Below are positions 8,194-17,326 of a stretch of DNA of 64,000 nt, in pieces. The position numbers and the translations under genes were made by a program. The notes beneath the pieces were generated by a model. The model saw nothing but the letters and a program-made list of their open reading frames with translations. It was not told where the DNA came from and did not search any database. Every line of letters begins with the position of its first letter. Position 1 is the first letter of the stretch. Source of the DNA: Bradyrhizobium australiense (GTDB lineage Bacteria > Pseudomonadota > Alphaproteobacteria > Rhizobiales > Xanthobacteraceae); NCBI RefSeq assembly GCF_013114825.1, contig NZ_JAAVLX010000013.1, positions 98,034-162,033 on the forward strand. Reading direction: 5' to 3'.

Positions 8194-8589
8194 GTAAACC
8201 ACCCCTATTGTGTCGGGTTATCGGGCCATTTCTCTTCGCCAATACAGGAAGCGTATTCCCACCCGTGGCGGGCCTCAAGTTACTTTTGGTGAGGGAAATC
8301 ACCATCGTCCAGGTCCGCAAGATGTCCTGACCGCGTTGAGCCGCATGTCCCACTGACATGAGCAGAACGGGACACGAGAGTCGGCTTTGGGTTCATTTTC
8401 GGAAATCGGCCCGCGAAGTCGCGAGGGCCGCTTTTCCCAAGAGCCGACATTCTTAGCTTGGCCGTGGGATTTATCCGCGCGCGCGTACTGGTCTCGAAAT
8501 TCCGCCGCGGTGATGTAAGGCGGTTCGTTCGCTACAGCGCTCCTTGGGGGCGCACTTCGCTCACCGCTATTCCGATCAATCCTACCCCC
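8194..8589. other. Region without a recognisable gene
   Basis: It lies upstream of the coiled-coil gene, whose promoter must be at its left end. I see no conserved ORF, RNA gene or strong palindrome. Confidence 0.4.
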
Positions 8590-8970
8590 TGTGGTAAACT
8601 ATATGTGTGCCCTGGATTGGTACCGTGAACACGGGTCTGTGAGCATTGCCAGTATCATTTGAGGGCATCGTGATGCTGTCTTCATGCTGTTTCACGCGGC
8701 ACGCTGGCTCTGATTTGATACCGCGACGGGATATTTTGATACCGCGTTTTGTTTTTCGCGGCCCCAGCTCATGAACTTCTTGCTCGGAAATTCTCCGGCT
8801 ACATCGCAGCTCCACCAGGTCAGACGCTATTCGGTGGCGTGCGGAGTCTTTCGGCTGAACGCTCCCTTCGACATGCAGTCGATAAAGCCGCGCTCCTGCA
8901 ATTCGACGAAGGCACGCTGAGCGGTCCCGCGTGCGATATTGCACCGCTCGGAGGCCCGACCAGGGTGCCG
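8590..8970 (-). pseudogene. Decayed helix-turn-helix / replication-type protein
   Basis: The minus strand reads CNIARGTAQRAFVELQERGF and then DCMSKGAFSRKTPHATE, a winged-helix-like pattern seen in small DNA-binding proteins of rhizobial mobile elements. A TAG at 8827-8829 interrupts it where a tryptophan is expected. The same frame continues afterwards (RLTWWSCDVAGEFPSKKFM, REKQNAVSK). No proper start is visible. Assignment to that family is from recollection. Confidence 0.5.
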
Positions 8971-9166
8971 CCGTCGCACCGCCCCCTTCAGTCCCAAAGG
9001 AGCACGGCTTGGGCGGATTGAAACGGGCGCTGGCGGACTGTGACGAAGGAAGCGCCTTATAAATCGCTATGCTTTAGATCAGTCGCAGCCCACAGTGAAC
9101 AGAGAGAGACGATAGTTCGGCGGCTCTCCGCCAGTCACCCACGATCGACCTCCGCTGAATCCCAAC

Positions 9167-10321
9167 CTACTGTCGCGCTAACGCCGGGAGGATGTGATAG
9201 CGGGCGATCTCGTGAGGAGATAATTCGCCGCGGTTCGCCAGGAGAAGCAACCCGATCCTTTTCGCCGGCACCAGTCCCACATAGGCCGACGCGTTATTAA
9301 GGCCGCCTGGCTTGTCGACGATGACAGCTTCGCCCAGATCTACATTTTCCCAAGCCATCGCTTGTCCGAATTCCTTGTCGAAATGGAATGCCTCGCGCTG
9401 GGTCACTCGCAAGGCCTCGCGCAACTGCGGATCGGCCACGTTGCCGTCGATGCAGGCAGCCATAAAGGTGACGAGGTCTCGCGCGGTGGAGAACATCTGT
9501 CCCGTGCCCGAAAAATCGAAATAGCTCTGCTGATTTCCGGGAGGACCGATCGGCATGCCCTGGTCGGAGTAACCCTGGACGGTTCTCTGCAATAGCTCCG
9601 GCGGCATGATCGCACGGTTATCCTGCCCGCGTTCCGGGATTAGCGTCGAATGCATGCCGAGGGGCGTCAGAATCCGGCTTTCGACAAGTTGTCCGATCGG
9701 AATTCCATAGCGACGCTCAAGTGCGAGCTGGAGCAGGACGTAGCCCGCGTGAGTATAGATGCGCTGCTTGCCGGGCTCTTCGCCGGCGTGCGGCGTCCAG
9801 GCGTTCAGCATGTCGATGAATTCAGCCAGGGAGTACGAGGCGTTTGGCCACGGCGGATGATCCGTCGGCAGCAAGAGACCGGACGTGTGGGTAACAAGCT
9901 GGCCAAGGGTTACCCGACGGATGTAGTCGCCGTGCAATTCGGTCACGTATTTGTTGACGGGGTCGTCCAGCCTCAATTCGCCGCGGAGCACGCCGAGCGA
10001 GACCAGCGTTGCCTCAAACAACTTTCGTACCGAAGCGACATTGAACAGCGTGTCCGACGTGATGGGCCGCCTCTCGGCCTCATCAGCGAACCCGAAATTG
10101 AGGAACTGTATCCGACCGGCGACGTAATCGGCGGCTGCGATGCCGCCTGCATGGTCGGCCGTCGTCAGCGGAGCAATGTTCTCCGTCACGATCTCTCGTA
10201 CGTGCGCGTCCATCTCAGTATCCGCAACGATGGCTCGCGGCCAGCCGAGCAGAAATGAGAGTGACAGACATAGGCTTGCGCTTGAGCGGCAAAGCCACAA
10301 TCTCGTTGAACCCACCGCCAT
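9167..10321 (-). CDS. Secreted serine hydrolase, class C beta-lactamase-related family
   Basis: A 384-residue protein with an N-terminal signal peptide (about residues 8-33, LWLCRSSASLCLSLSFLLG). The catalytic SxxK motif is SVRK within FNVASVRKLFEATL near residue 95. The YxN-equivalent is YTH in KQRIYTHAGYVLL, and the KTG-equivalent is KPGG in VIVDKPGGLNNAS. THTSGL is also typical. The family includes esterases, D-amino-acid peptidases and beta-lactamases; the altered second and third motifs argue for a non-lactamase hydrolase. It is periplasmic or secreted. It stands alone, convergent with nothing clear, in accessory DNA. Confidence 0.85.
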   Translation of the reverse strand: MAVGSTRLWLCRSSASLCLSLSFLLGWPRAIVADTEMDAHVREIVTENIAPLTTADHAGGIAAADYVAGRIQFLNFGFADEAERRPITSDTLFNVASVRKLFEATLVSLGVLRGELRLDDPVNKYVTELHGDYIRRVTLGQLVTHTSGLLLPTDHPPWPNASYSLAEFIDMLNAWTPHAGEEPGKQRIYTHAGYVLLQLALERRYGIPIGQLVESRILTPLGMHSTLIPERGQDNRAIMPPELLQRTVQGYSDQGMPIGPPGNQQSYFDFSGTGQMFSTARDLVTFMAACIDGNVADPQLREALRVTQREAFHFDKEFGQAMAWENVDLGEAVIVDKPGGLNNASAYVGLVPAKRIGLLLLANRGELSPHEIARYHILPALARQ

Positions 10322-10588
10322 TCGGACCTACATGCGAGATCGCCGGGCGCAGGCAAACGAGCTTGCGATCTGAAGGTTGCTAGTAGCCTGCGCCACAGCA
10401 AGGTAAAAAACCGCAACGCAAGAGCCTAATCACTTCAACCGGGGACCCGAGCACGATTGGTTGATGAAGCGGGTCCTTACACCCTTCCTCCGCCAAACGT
10501 GATTCGTTCGAGCGGGTCGCGTCCGGGAAATTTGCGACAATCGGCAGTGCGCAGCCCACATCATCGTTCGCAGCCCGCCAACTTATAA

Positions 10589-11308
10589 CTAACTTCCCAT
10601 CTCACAAACCAACTCACCCCCATCGCGACCCGTGATCTCGGCGATCTTGCCGTCGACGATGTGGATGCGGCGGTCGGCGCGGGCGGCGAGCGCTGGATCG
10701 TGGGTCACCACGACCACGGTCTGGCCCTGATCGGCGATGTCGCGAAGGATCGAGAACACCTGCTCGGTCGATGCCGTATCGAGGGCGCCGGTCGGCTCGT
10801 CGGCGACGATGATCTCGGGGCGATTGGCGAGCGCGCGGGCGATGGCAACGCGCTGGCGCTGGCCGCCGGAGAGCTGGTTGGGGCGCTTGTTGGCGTGCTC
10901 GCCAAGTCCGAGCGAGCCGAGCAGAGCAAGGCCGCGCTCGCGCATCTCGCCTTCGGTCATCCTGCCGGCTGCGCGCATCGGCAGCAACACATTGTCGAGC
11001 GAGGTGAACTCCGGCAGCAGGAAATGAAACTGGAACACAAAGCCGCATTTGGTCAGGCGGACGTCGGCCCGCTCCGTCTCCGACAATTTCGAGGTCGGCT
11101 GGCCGCAGATCATGATCTCGCCCTCGCTGGGGGCGTCGAGCAGGCCCAGGAGATAGAGCAGCGACGATTTGCCCGATCCCGACGGCCCGGTGATGGCAAC
11201 GAATTCACCCTTGTTCACCGCAAGATCAATGCCGTTGACGAGGGTGTGCGAAACAACGCCTTCGATGCGGCGAACCAACTCCACCGCTTGCAAAGCAACC
11301 TCGGTCAT
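10589..11308 (-). CDS. ABC transporter ATP-binding protein (LolD/MacB-type)
   Basis: A 239-residue ATPase with Walker A GPSGSGKSS, Q-loop VFQFHFLLPEF, signature LSGGQRQRVAIARAL, Walker B VADEPTGALD and H-loop VVVTHD. This is the LolD/MacB/FtsE subgroup, which powers FtsX-type permeases. The start MTEVALQ at 11308 overlaps the permease stop by four bases (ATGA), implying translational coupling. It is the last gene of a Sel1-adaptor-permease-ATPase operon. A tripartite efflux or lipoprotein/peptide export role is inferred. Confidence 0.92.
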   Translation of the reverse strand: MTEVALQAVELVRRIEGVVSHTLVNGIDLAVNKGEFVAITGPSGSGKSSLLYLLGLLDAPSEGEIMICGQPTSKLSETERADVRLTKCGFVFQFHFLLPEFTSLDNVLLPMRAAGRMTEGEMRERGLALLGSLGLGEHANKRPNQLSGGQRQRVAIARALANRPEIIVADEPTGALDTASTEQVFSILRDIADQGQTVVVVTHDPALAARADRRIHIVDGKIAEITGRDGGELVCEMGS

Positions 11309-12543
11309 GATGCTCCCCGGATGATGTCGACTGGATGAACCCGCGTGGCCTTGCGTGCCGGGAAATAGGCCGCACCTGCGCAGCAGAGCAGGGATATCCC
11401 GCCGGCAACCACATAGTGCATCGCAGAGTAATAGATCTGCAGCGGAACGGTCGTGCCGGTCAGCGGATTGAAGATCGTGATCTTCGACCAGCCGTAGCAG
11501 AGCAGGTAACCGAGAATCCACCCGAACAGGATGCCGACCACGCCGATGATGATGGATTCGATGATGAAGATCCGCCGCACGGCATACTCGCGCATGCCCA
11601 GCGATTTCATGATCGCGATGTCCTGGCGCTTCTCGTGCGTGATCGTCGAGATGATGTTGTAGGTGGCAAAGGACGATGTCAGCAGCATCGCGCCCATCAC
11701 CGTGAGCACGATGAAATCGCGCACGGTAAAAGTTGATAGCAAGTCGGCGTTGGCTTCCTGCCAGGACACCGACTTGTAGCCGGTCTGGGCTTCGACTTGC
11801 GCTGCGACCTTCTGCGCCGACATCGGATCGTTCAGCCGCAGCCGCAGCTGGTTGACGACCCCGCTTTGGCCCATCATGACCTGCGCTGTCCCGGCGAGCG
11901 AGTAGATCTGGCTCTCATCGACGCGCTTCAGGCCGGAGCGAAACAGCCCGGCTACCGTCGAATTTAATTGGATGCCCTGGCCGCCGACCAGGAGGACGGT
12001 GTTGCCGGTTTTCACGCCTAGCTTTTCGGCGAGCGCCTCGCCGACGAGGATGCCGTTCGGCGCGCGTGAAAGATCGTCGAGCTTTCCCTCGCGCATCTGC
12101 GAGGCGAGTTTCGAGACATGGACCTCACGGCGGGGATCGATGCCGGTCAAGGTGATGCCGATGCGCGCGCCGCCGTGATCGATGATCGCGGTGGTCTTCA
12201 CCGAGGGAGCCACCTCGCCGGGTATCCAGGAGCCCAGCGAGCTCATCACCGATTCCGGATATTTGATGCCGGGACGCTTGCCGACATTGGCGATCTCAGC
12301 CATCTGCACCGCCGCATATTCCCGCTCAGCGGGTTGCGTCGGCACCGAGCGCCGCTCATCATCGACCGTGATATGCGGCATGGTGTCGACGAGTTGCCGC
12401 AGGAAATCGATCTGCGAACCCTGCATCAGGCCGGCCATCATGATGGTGAAGCCGACGCCCATGGCCACGCCAGCCATGCCCACGAGAGTTTGGCGTACCC
12501 GGGCGCTGACATGGGTCCATGCGATGTTGAACAGAAGCTTCAC
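11305..12543 (-). CDS. FtsX/MacB-type ABC transporter permease
   Basis: The 412-residue protein has one N-terminal membrane segment (about 18-38), a large periplasmic domain (about 40-270, with the MacB-like IVGEALAEKLG/NTVLL pattern) and three C-terminal membrane segments (about 280-400) with the FtsX motif MLLTSSFATYNIISTITHEK and IAIMKSLGM. In MacB the ATPase is fused; here it is the separate downstream gene. It functions in the inner membrane as a mechanotransmitting permease working with the adaptor encoded just upstream. Confidence 0.9.
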   Translation of the reverse strand: MKLLFNIAWTHVSARVRQTLVGMAGVAMGVGFTIMMAGLMQGSQIDFLRQLVDTMPHITVDDERRSVPTQPAEREYAAVQMAEIANVGKRPGIKYPESVMSSLGSWIPGEVAPSVKTTAIIDHGGARIGITLTGIDPRREVHVSKLASQMREGKLDDLSRAPNGILVGEALAEKLGVKTGNTVLLVGGQGIQLNSTVAGLFRSGLKRVDESQIYSLAGTAQVMMGQSGVVNQLRLRLNDPMSAQKVAAQVEAQTGYKSVSWQEANADLLSTFTVRDFIVLTVMGAMLLTSSFATYNIISTITHEKRQDIAIMKSLGMREYAVRRIFIIESIIIGVVGILFGWILGYLLCYGWSKITIFNPLTGTTVPLQIYYSAMHYVVAGGISLLCCAGAAYFPARKATRVHPVDIIRGAS

Positions 12544-12548
12544 GGCAC

Positions 12549-13754
12549 TTACCGGCTGTTGCTGATGAGGTTGCGACGGGCGTCATTGACGACGGAATCG
12601 ATGTGGGCCGTCATGGCTGCCGAAATCACCGCATCATCGGGATCCGAAGGAGCTGTGGTGGCCGAGGCTACCACGGTAGCCTCGGGTGTCGCGCCTGGCT
12701 GATCGGCCGGTTCACTCACGGCCGCCGGCTCCACAGCTCTGGTTAAGCTGCCGTCGATGCGAATCCTGGCGCCGTCGGCGAGATCCGTGCGAGCGGGCGA
12801 AAGCACCGGCGTGCCCTTGGATATGTCGCCGATGATCTCGATGTTGCGGTTGCCGCGGATGCCGACTTTCACCGGCACACGTCTGATCCGGCCATCATCG
12901 ACCGTCTGAACCGAATCGGCTGCGACGGCCTCTGCCGGCACGACGACGGCTGCCGGTTTTTCGCGGGAGATGATATTGACCTCGGCCGACATGCCAATTC
13001 GGAGCGGCGTATCCTGTGGCAGCCGCAGATAGACGCGGAAGGTCTTGCGGGTCGGGTCACCCTTCGGCGTGATCTGGGAGACCGTGGCGCGCAGGGCCCG
13101 TCCGGGGAAAGCCTCGCTTCGCAGAAAAGCCTTCTGGCCGGCCGCGATGCGGTTGATCTCCTCCTCATTGATTTCGGCAACGACCTGCATCGGCGCAGGC
13201 GGTCCGACCCAGAACAAGACATCGGTGGGGCCGGCTATCTCGCCGACCTCGCCGTCGCGCCGCAGCACCATGCCGTCGAGCGGAGCTCTCAGCAGCAGCG
13301 AGTCGAGCCGTACCTTCTGCGCGGCGATCCGCGATTTTGTTTCCTCGAGCTTGGTCCAGCGCTGCTCGTACTCGGTGCGCCCAGCGTCGTTCTTGTCGCG
13401 ATCCTTTTCTGCGCGCGCCAGATCGCGTTCGAGCTGGCCGCGATTGATTTCCATCTGATCCAGCGCGCTGCGCTCCTCGGCGTCGTCCTGGCGGCCGAGG
13501 ACCTGGCCGGCCTTGACCACCTGGCCCTCGCATCGGCAAAGCTCGACCAGCCGGCGGCGCTGCAGCGGCACCACTTTGGCCCAGCGCTCGGGCTCGACGG
13601 TGCCGGTTCCGTAAACCGCTTCGGAAACCGGCGCGAGGCTCGCAATGCTGGTGGTCACCAACGGTGCACGAAGCAAATGGGGATAGGCGTAATAGCCTGC
13701 CCCTGCTGTGGCGACGGCCAGAATGCCGGTTGCGATCAGATGCTGCAATTTCAT
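12549..13754 (-). CDS. MacA/HlyD-type periplasmic adaptor protein
   Basis: This 401-residue membrane fusion protein has an N-terminal anchor (LIATGILAVATAGAGYYAY), a lipoyl half with WAKVVPLQRRRLVELCRCEGQVVKAGQVLG, a coiled-coil hairpin (about 105-165), the second lipoyl half LLRAPLDGMVLRRDGEVGE, beta-barrel and membrane-proximal domains, and a 60-residue threonine/alanine-rich tail. It would bridge the FtsX-type permease and an outer-membrane channel, which is not encoded here. ATG 13754 follows a GAGGGG site; an upstream in-frame TTG is less likely. The gap to the permease gene is only five bases. Confidence 0.9.
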   Translation of the reverse strand: MKLQHLIATGILAVATAGAGYYAYPHLLRAPLVTTSIASLAPVSEAVYGTGTVEPERWAKVVPLQRRRLVELCRCEGQVVKAGQVLGRQDDAEERSALDQMEINRGQLERDLARAEKDRDKNDAGRTEYEQRWTKLEETKSRIAAQKVRLDSLLLRAPLDGMVLRRDGEVGEIAGPTDVLFWVGPPAPMQVVAEINEEEINRIAAGQKAFLRSEAFPGRALRATVSQITPKGDPTRKTFRVYLRLPQDTPLRIGMSAEVNIISREKPAAVVVPAEAVAADSVQTVDDGRIRRVPVKVGIRGNRNIEIIGDISKGTPVLSPARTDLADGARIRIDGSLTRAVEPAAVSEPADQPGATPEATVVASATTAPSDPDDAVISAAMTAHIDSVVNDARRNLISNSR

Positions 13755-13769
13755 GGCGCGTCCCCTCAA

Positions 13770-14603
13770 TCAGAAGCCAAACCGCTTGCGCAGGCCCTGC
13801 GGAACCTGGTCGAGCAGATCACGAACATCTTCTTTCCTTGCATTCTTCACTGGAGCTGCCGACGTCCCCTTGGGAGATGCCGGCAATACCGTGATATTGG
13901 ATGGCGCCGACTGCGAGACCGCAGATGACGGCGGAGCTGCGGGCGCCGGCTGCACGACCGCGGGTGCAGGTGGCGGCGCCGTCGGCGCGGGTTGGTCCGA
14001 GCTGTCTACTGCTCGTTCGATTTTCGAAGCCTTGTCGGAAGCCTTGGCCGTATCCCCGGCCACGCCAGTAACCCGAACGGCGCGCCAGGCTCTTGCGGCC
14101 ACCACGGCATGGCCGATCTCGTCGCTCGTCATCTTCTTCATGAGCAGCGACATCAGTTGCCGCGCACCGTTGCGATCTTCGTCGAGCTTGCTCGCGGAAG
14201 CGACGATGTGAGCCCAGGAATAGGCCTTCACATTGTCCTTCGGTATGCCGCGCCCGCTCGCGTAGAGGCCGGCAACGATCAACATGGCGTGGGCATGTCC
14301 CTGATCGGCCGCGCACAAGAACCAACGAAATGCCTCCTGGTCGCTACGCGGACGACCGACGCCGGCTGAATAGAGCGCGCCGAGATAGAACTGGGCATCA
14401 TCATCGCCCGCTTGCGCCGCCTGCTCGTAGCGAGTGGCCATTGCCCGATCGGACGCGGCATCGGCAAGAGCAGGGCGGAGGTCGACCAGCGCAGCGAAGC
14501 AGCAAGCGATAACGGTTGCTCGCTTCACGGCCTGCGAAATCGCGTGACGAAATCCCGGCCGCAATGGTCGGTTTGGGATCGGGAAATTTTGGATGCGCCA
14601 CAT
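13770..14603 (-). CDS. Sel1-repeat secreted protein
   Basis: A 277-residue protein with a signal peptide ending near ALADAAS. Two Sel1-like repeats follow: GDDDAQFYLGALYSAGVGRPRSD and GHAHAMLIVAGLYASGRGIPKD (about residues 66-131). Then comes a proline/alanine-rich linker and a conserved C-terminal patch (KEDVRDLLDQVPQGLRKRFGF). Sel1 proteins are protein-interaction scaffolds. It starts the efflux operon, 15 bp before the adaptor gene, so it probably acts with that transporter in the periplasm. The ATG at 14603 gives an unusually long pre-signal segment; a GTG at 14528 would give a more compact signal peptide. Confidence 0.75.
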   Translation of the reverse strand: MWRIQNFPIPNRPLRPGFRHAISQAVKRATVIACCFAALVDLRPALADAASDRAMATRYEQAAQAGDDDAQFYLGALYSAGVGRPRSDQEAFRWFLCAADQGHAHAMLIVAGLYASGRGIPKDNVKAYSWAHIVASASKLDEDRNGARQLMSLLMKKMTSDEIGHAVVAARAWRAVRVTGVAGDTAKASDKASKIERAVDSSDQPAPTAPPPAPAVVQPAPAAPPSSAVSQSAPSNITVLPASPKGTSAAPVKNARKEDVRDLLDQVPQGLRKRFGF

Positions 14604-14724
14604 TGTTTGTACACGCTTTCAGCTTTGTTATTCCGTGCCGGAAAGGCGTCGAGCGGCTGATGCGGGAAGTCTCTCCACAGCGCCTCTCGCGAACAGAAGC
14701 TTAGCCCACCGGCGCGATGACAAA

Positions 14725-14740
14725 TGTGCGACCCGTCACA
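14725..14740. promoter_or_regulatory. CRP-like site (one mismatch)
   Basis: TGTGCGACCCGTCACA matches TGTGA-N6-TCACA with one mismatch. It lies between the divergent Sel1 operon and the GH3 gene. Confidence 0.4.
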
Positions 14741-14899
14741 TATCCAGCTCGCCACGGCTGGAACCCATTAAACTCGAAGACCCAAGGCATATGCGTTCAA
14801 GGACGTGGCGCCCCGCGCGAATGCATTGGCGCAGCGGGGAAGCCAATATGATCGACTTCAGGACACGTTATTGGCAGGATTGCTGCCTGGAGCTGCACG

Positions 14900-15904
14900 A
14901 TGCCCATCGGCGAACTCTTCATCCTCGGATTCTTCGGCAAGGTCCTTCCCAATTGGCTGAAGGAATTTGCCGCCCGCTACGGTCTCGGCGGGGTGATCCT
15001 GTTCGACTATTCATGCCGGACGCGCGAATACGACAACAACATTGAATCGCCTGAACAGGTGCAGCGTCTCTGCGCCGAGATTGCCGCGCTGCCATCCGCC
15101 CCGATGGTATTCATCGACCAGGAAGGTGGATCGGTGCGGCGGCTGAAGGAAAACCGCGGTTTTGCGCCGCTCCCCAGTGCGAGGGCTTTCAACCTCCTCG
15201 CACCCGATCACAAGCGCGCGATGCTTACCGCGAGCGTTGCCGAGATGCGGCGGCTCGGCATCCACTATAATTTCGCGCCGGTCATCGACGTCGACTACAA
15301 TCCCGACAACCCCAATATCGGGAAGATCAAGCGTTCCTACTCCGCCGACATCGCCGAGGTGGAAGCCAATGCGTTGCTGGCAAGCGAGGTGGCGCGGGCG
15401 CAGCGCATCGGCCTGTGCCTGAAGCATTTCCCCGGCATCGGCGGCGCCGTCGTGGATTCGCATCAGGAATTCATGGATATTTCCGATGCCCTTCGCGGTG
15501 AACAGGAAGAGCTGTTCTATTCGCTCGCGCCAAAAATGTTCGGCGATGCGGTGCTGGTCAGCCACGCCATCGTCAGGCAATGGGACGAACATTGCCCAAT
15601 GACGCTATCGGCGGCGGGGCTTGGTCGTTTGCGTAAGCGCCTTCCGGATACGCTGCTGATCACCGACGACATGCAGATGCAGGGATTGCAGAAGGCGTTG
15701 GGCACGCGGGAAGCCAGTCTGCAATCGCTGAAAGCCGGCATGGACATGCTCTGCATCGGCAACAATTTGTTCGACCAGGAGCAGGAAATGGCCGGGATTG
15801 CCGAATACATCGCAGAATGCCTGCGCGAGGGAACCCTGTCCGGTTCGGCGACCGAAAAATCGATCGCGCGTATAGGCAAGCGAAAGGCGCTCCTGACGGC
15901 CTGA
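14900..15904 (+). CDS. Glycoside hydrolase family 3 (NagZ-like)
   Basis: A 334-residue single-domain GH3 protein. Motifs include the substrate loop FIDQEGGSVRRL, APVIDVDYNP, the KHFPGIGG signature and LLITDDMQMQGL, whose aspartate is the expected nucleophile. Single-domain GH3 enzymes of this length are usually beta-N-acetylglucosaminidases acting on cell-wall muropeptides or glycans. No signal peptide is seen, so it should be cytoplasmic. The start is weakly supported: GGAG lies seven bases upstream, and relatives as I recall them begin a few residues earlier. Confidence 0.85.
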   Translation: MPIGELFILGFFGKVLPNWLKEFAARYGLGGVILFDYSCRTREYDNNIESPEQVQRLCAEIAALPSAPMVFIDQEGGSVRRLKENRGFAPLPSARAFNLLAPDHKRAMLTASVAEMRRLGIHYNFAPVIDVDYNPDNPNIGKIKRSYSADIAEVEANALLASEVARAQRIGLCLKHFPGIGGAVVDSHQEFMDISDALRGEQEELFYSLAPKMFGDAVLVSHAIVRQWDEHCPMTLSAAGLGRLRKRLPDTLLITDDMQMQGLQKALGTREASLQSLKAGMDMLCIGNNLFDQEQEMAGIAEYIAECLREGTLSGSATEKSIARIGKRKALLTA

Positions 15905-16004
15905 CGCGGTGGACCCCAAAAAGTCCGAAGCACATCAGGCGGACAATGTGTTGCCTTGCGAGGCCGTTGAGACTACAAGCGCTTTTTCAGCGGAAAGACC
16001 GACG

Positions 16005-16211
16005 ATGGCCCATAATTTCGCGATCAACGACGACGTCCATCACCAGCAGCAGGGGCCGCAGGGCCGCGCCACGGCGAAGGAACGAAGCGTCTACACCATC
16101 GTTTCGTGCCTGCCGATCGAAGCCGACGGCCGCCCGCGCTATCGGATCAAGTGCAAATCCGAGAATGTCGAGCGGGTCGTAACCGAGGAGCAGATCTCCA
16201 GGCTCGGCTGA
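16005..16211 (+). CDS. Small conserved hypothetical protein
   Basis: A 68-residue protein beginning MAHNFAINDDVHHQQQGP and ending with YTIVSCLPIEADGRPRYRIK and ENVERVVTEEQISRLG. I recall similar short proteins in Bradyrhizobium but know no function. The beta-rich C-terminal half could be a small nucleic-acid- or protein-binding fold (inference). An in-frame start at 15909 is possible, but the region before 16005 shows no family character. Confidence 0.65.
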   Translation: MAHNFAINDDVHHQQQGPQGRATAKERSVYTIVSCLPIEADGRPRYRIKCKSENVERVVTEEQISRLG

Positions 16212-16219
16212 CCTTAAGC

Positions 16220-16642
16220 CTACTGCGCCTTTTCGTGCGCTGCGGTGCCGATTGCCTTGTAATCATAGGTCGGATAGAACTCGGTGCGGTAGCTGCCCCA
16301 GGCTGTATTCTCAAGGATGCGGTTGACCTCGCGCAATCGCGACGCCGGCAGCCGCAGCGTGACCACCTGTCCGATCCCCATCATGACATACCAGCTCACG
16401 ACTTCGACGCCGTCAGGCGGGAAAGCCTTGTAATATCCCTGCCGCTGAAGCTGCGCGTTGAGTTCGCTCAGCGGCCGGGACTGGTCGTGTTTGAGGAATA
16501 CCGTGAGCATCACGCCGTTGTCGAAGATCGTTGGGGCGTTCTCCGCCGCTGACGGTGCGGTTTGCGCCGCCACGCCCGAGCTGAACGTCAGGACGCCGGC
16601 CAGCGCGGCCATCGCCATACACGGTCCCTTTGCCTGCGACAT
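16220..16642 (-). CDS. Secreted hypothetical protein
   Basis: A 140-residue protein with a clear signal peptide (MAMAALAGVLTFSSGVAAQ). The mature part contains LTVFLKHDQSRPLSELNAQLQRQGYYKAFPPDGVE and WYVMMGIGQVVTLRLPASRLREVN, patterned like a small alpha/beta periplasmic protein. No enzyme motif is visible. It converges with the small gene ending at 16211. An exact CRP consensus site lies 120 bp upstream, so cAMP-type regulation is possible. Confidence 0.75.
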   Translation of the reverse strand: MSQAKGPCMAMAALAGVLTFSSGVAAQTAPSAAENAPTIFDNGVMLTVFLKHDQSRPLSELNAQLQRQGYYKAFPPDGVEVVSWYVMMGIGQVVTLRLPASRLREVNRILENTAWGSYRTEFYPTYDYKAIGTAAHEKAQ

Positions 16643-17326
16643 TGCCGTCTCCTTTTTTTGGATTCGTTGCGGGATGATTTTGGACTTCGATCATTGCGAG
16701 GCTGCCGGCGCCTGTAAATCGGCGAAATGGCGCTGCAGGGCCAGCGTTTTCGCGGGCCAGTTGTGAAGCAAATCACACGCGCGTGACGGAGCTTGCGTTA
16801 ATCCGCGGCGAAGCGCGGCCGCCTCAGTCAGCGAGGACCGAACCGATGAAAACGCGGCGGATGGCCTATTGGTGGTTCAGGTTTGTCGTCTCGGGACGAT
16901 TTCTCGAGAAGTTCCTCAAGCTGCGTCGCTCCTGATCCAGCGCCGCGACGATAGCCGGTCCTGGCCCCGCTTTCGGCCGAACGATCTCTCAGCCGAACGT
17001 ATTCGTCAGGGCGATGCCGCGAGCATGCTGGCGCGCGGCTCGGGCGTAGGGGGAAGGAGACGCCGGCTCGGGAGCCAACGGGACTGGGAAGCCATACCGA
17101 GAGCCGGTTGATATCTATTAACAAAGCAAATGCTCTCACCGTTAAAATACGGGCGTATCTGGCTACGGCATGCAGGTTCGGAACACGAATTCCGATCCAA
17201 AATACCTGGTTTCGAGTGATTTCCAGCCAGATTTAGTCTGGCGGCGAGCCGCACCGCCGGAGTCTCCGTATTCTTACCGGTTAAGAAATTAACCATGAAA
17301 GAAGGTGGAACCGATAAAATAGTTAT
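16643..17326. other. Long intergenic region
   Basis: This holds the exact CRP-type site at 16762-16777 and one possible 29-codon ORF at 16846-16935 (MKTRRMAYWWFRFVVSGRF...), preceded by AGGA but otherwise unsupported. Near 17140-17155 there is a short palindrome, atacgggcgtat. No larger gene is credible on either strand. Confidence 0.45.
16762..16777. promoter_or_regulatory. CRP-type binding site, exact consensus
   Basis: TGTGAAGCAAATCACA matches TGTGA-N6-TCACA at all ten defined positions. It lies 120 bp upstream of the secreted protein gene starting at 16642. Confidence 0.6.

Noticed and set aside
6890..8292. 353- and 440-codon plus-strand frames with regular repeats
   Set aside because: They mirror the tandem repeats of the coiled-coil gene on the minus strand; the repeat structure explains the open frames.
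15909..16004. N-terminal extension of the small protein at 16005
   Set aside because: The region lacks a good ribosome site and similarity; the ATG at 16005 begins the coherent sequence.
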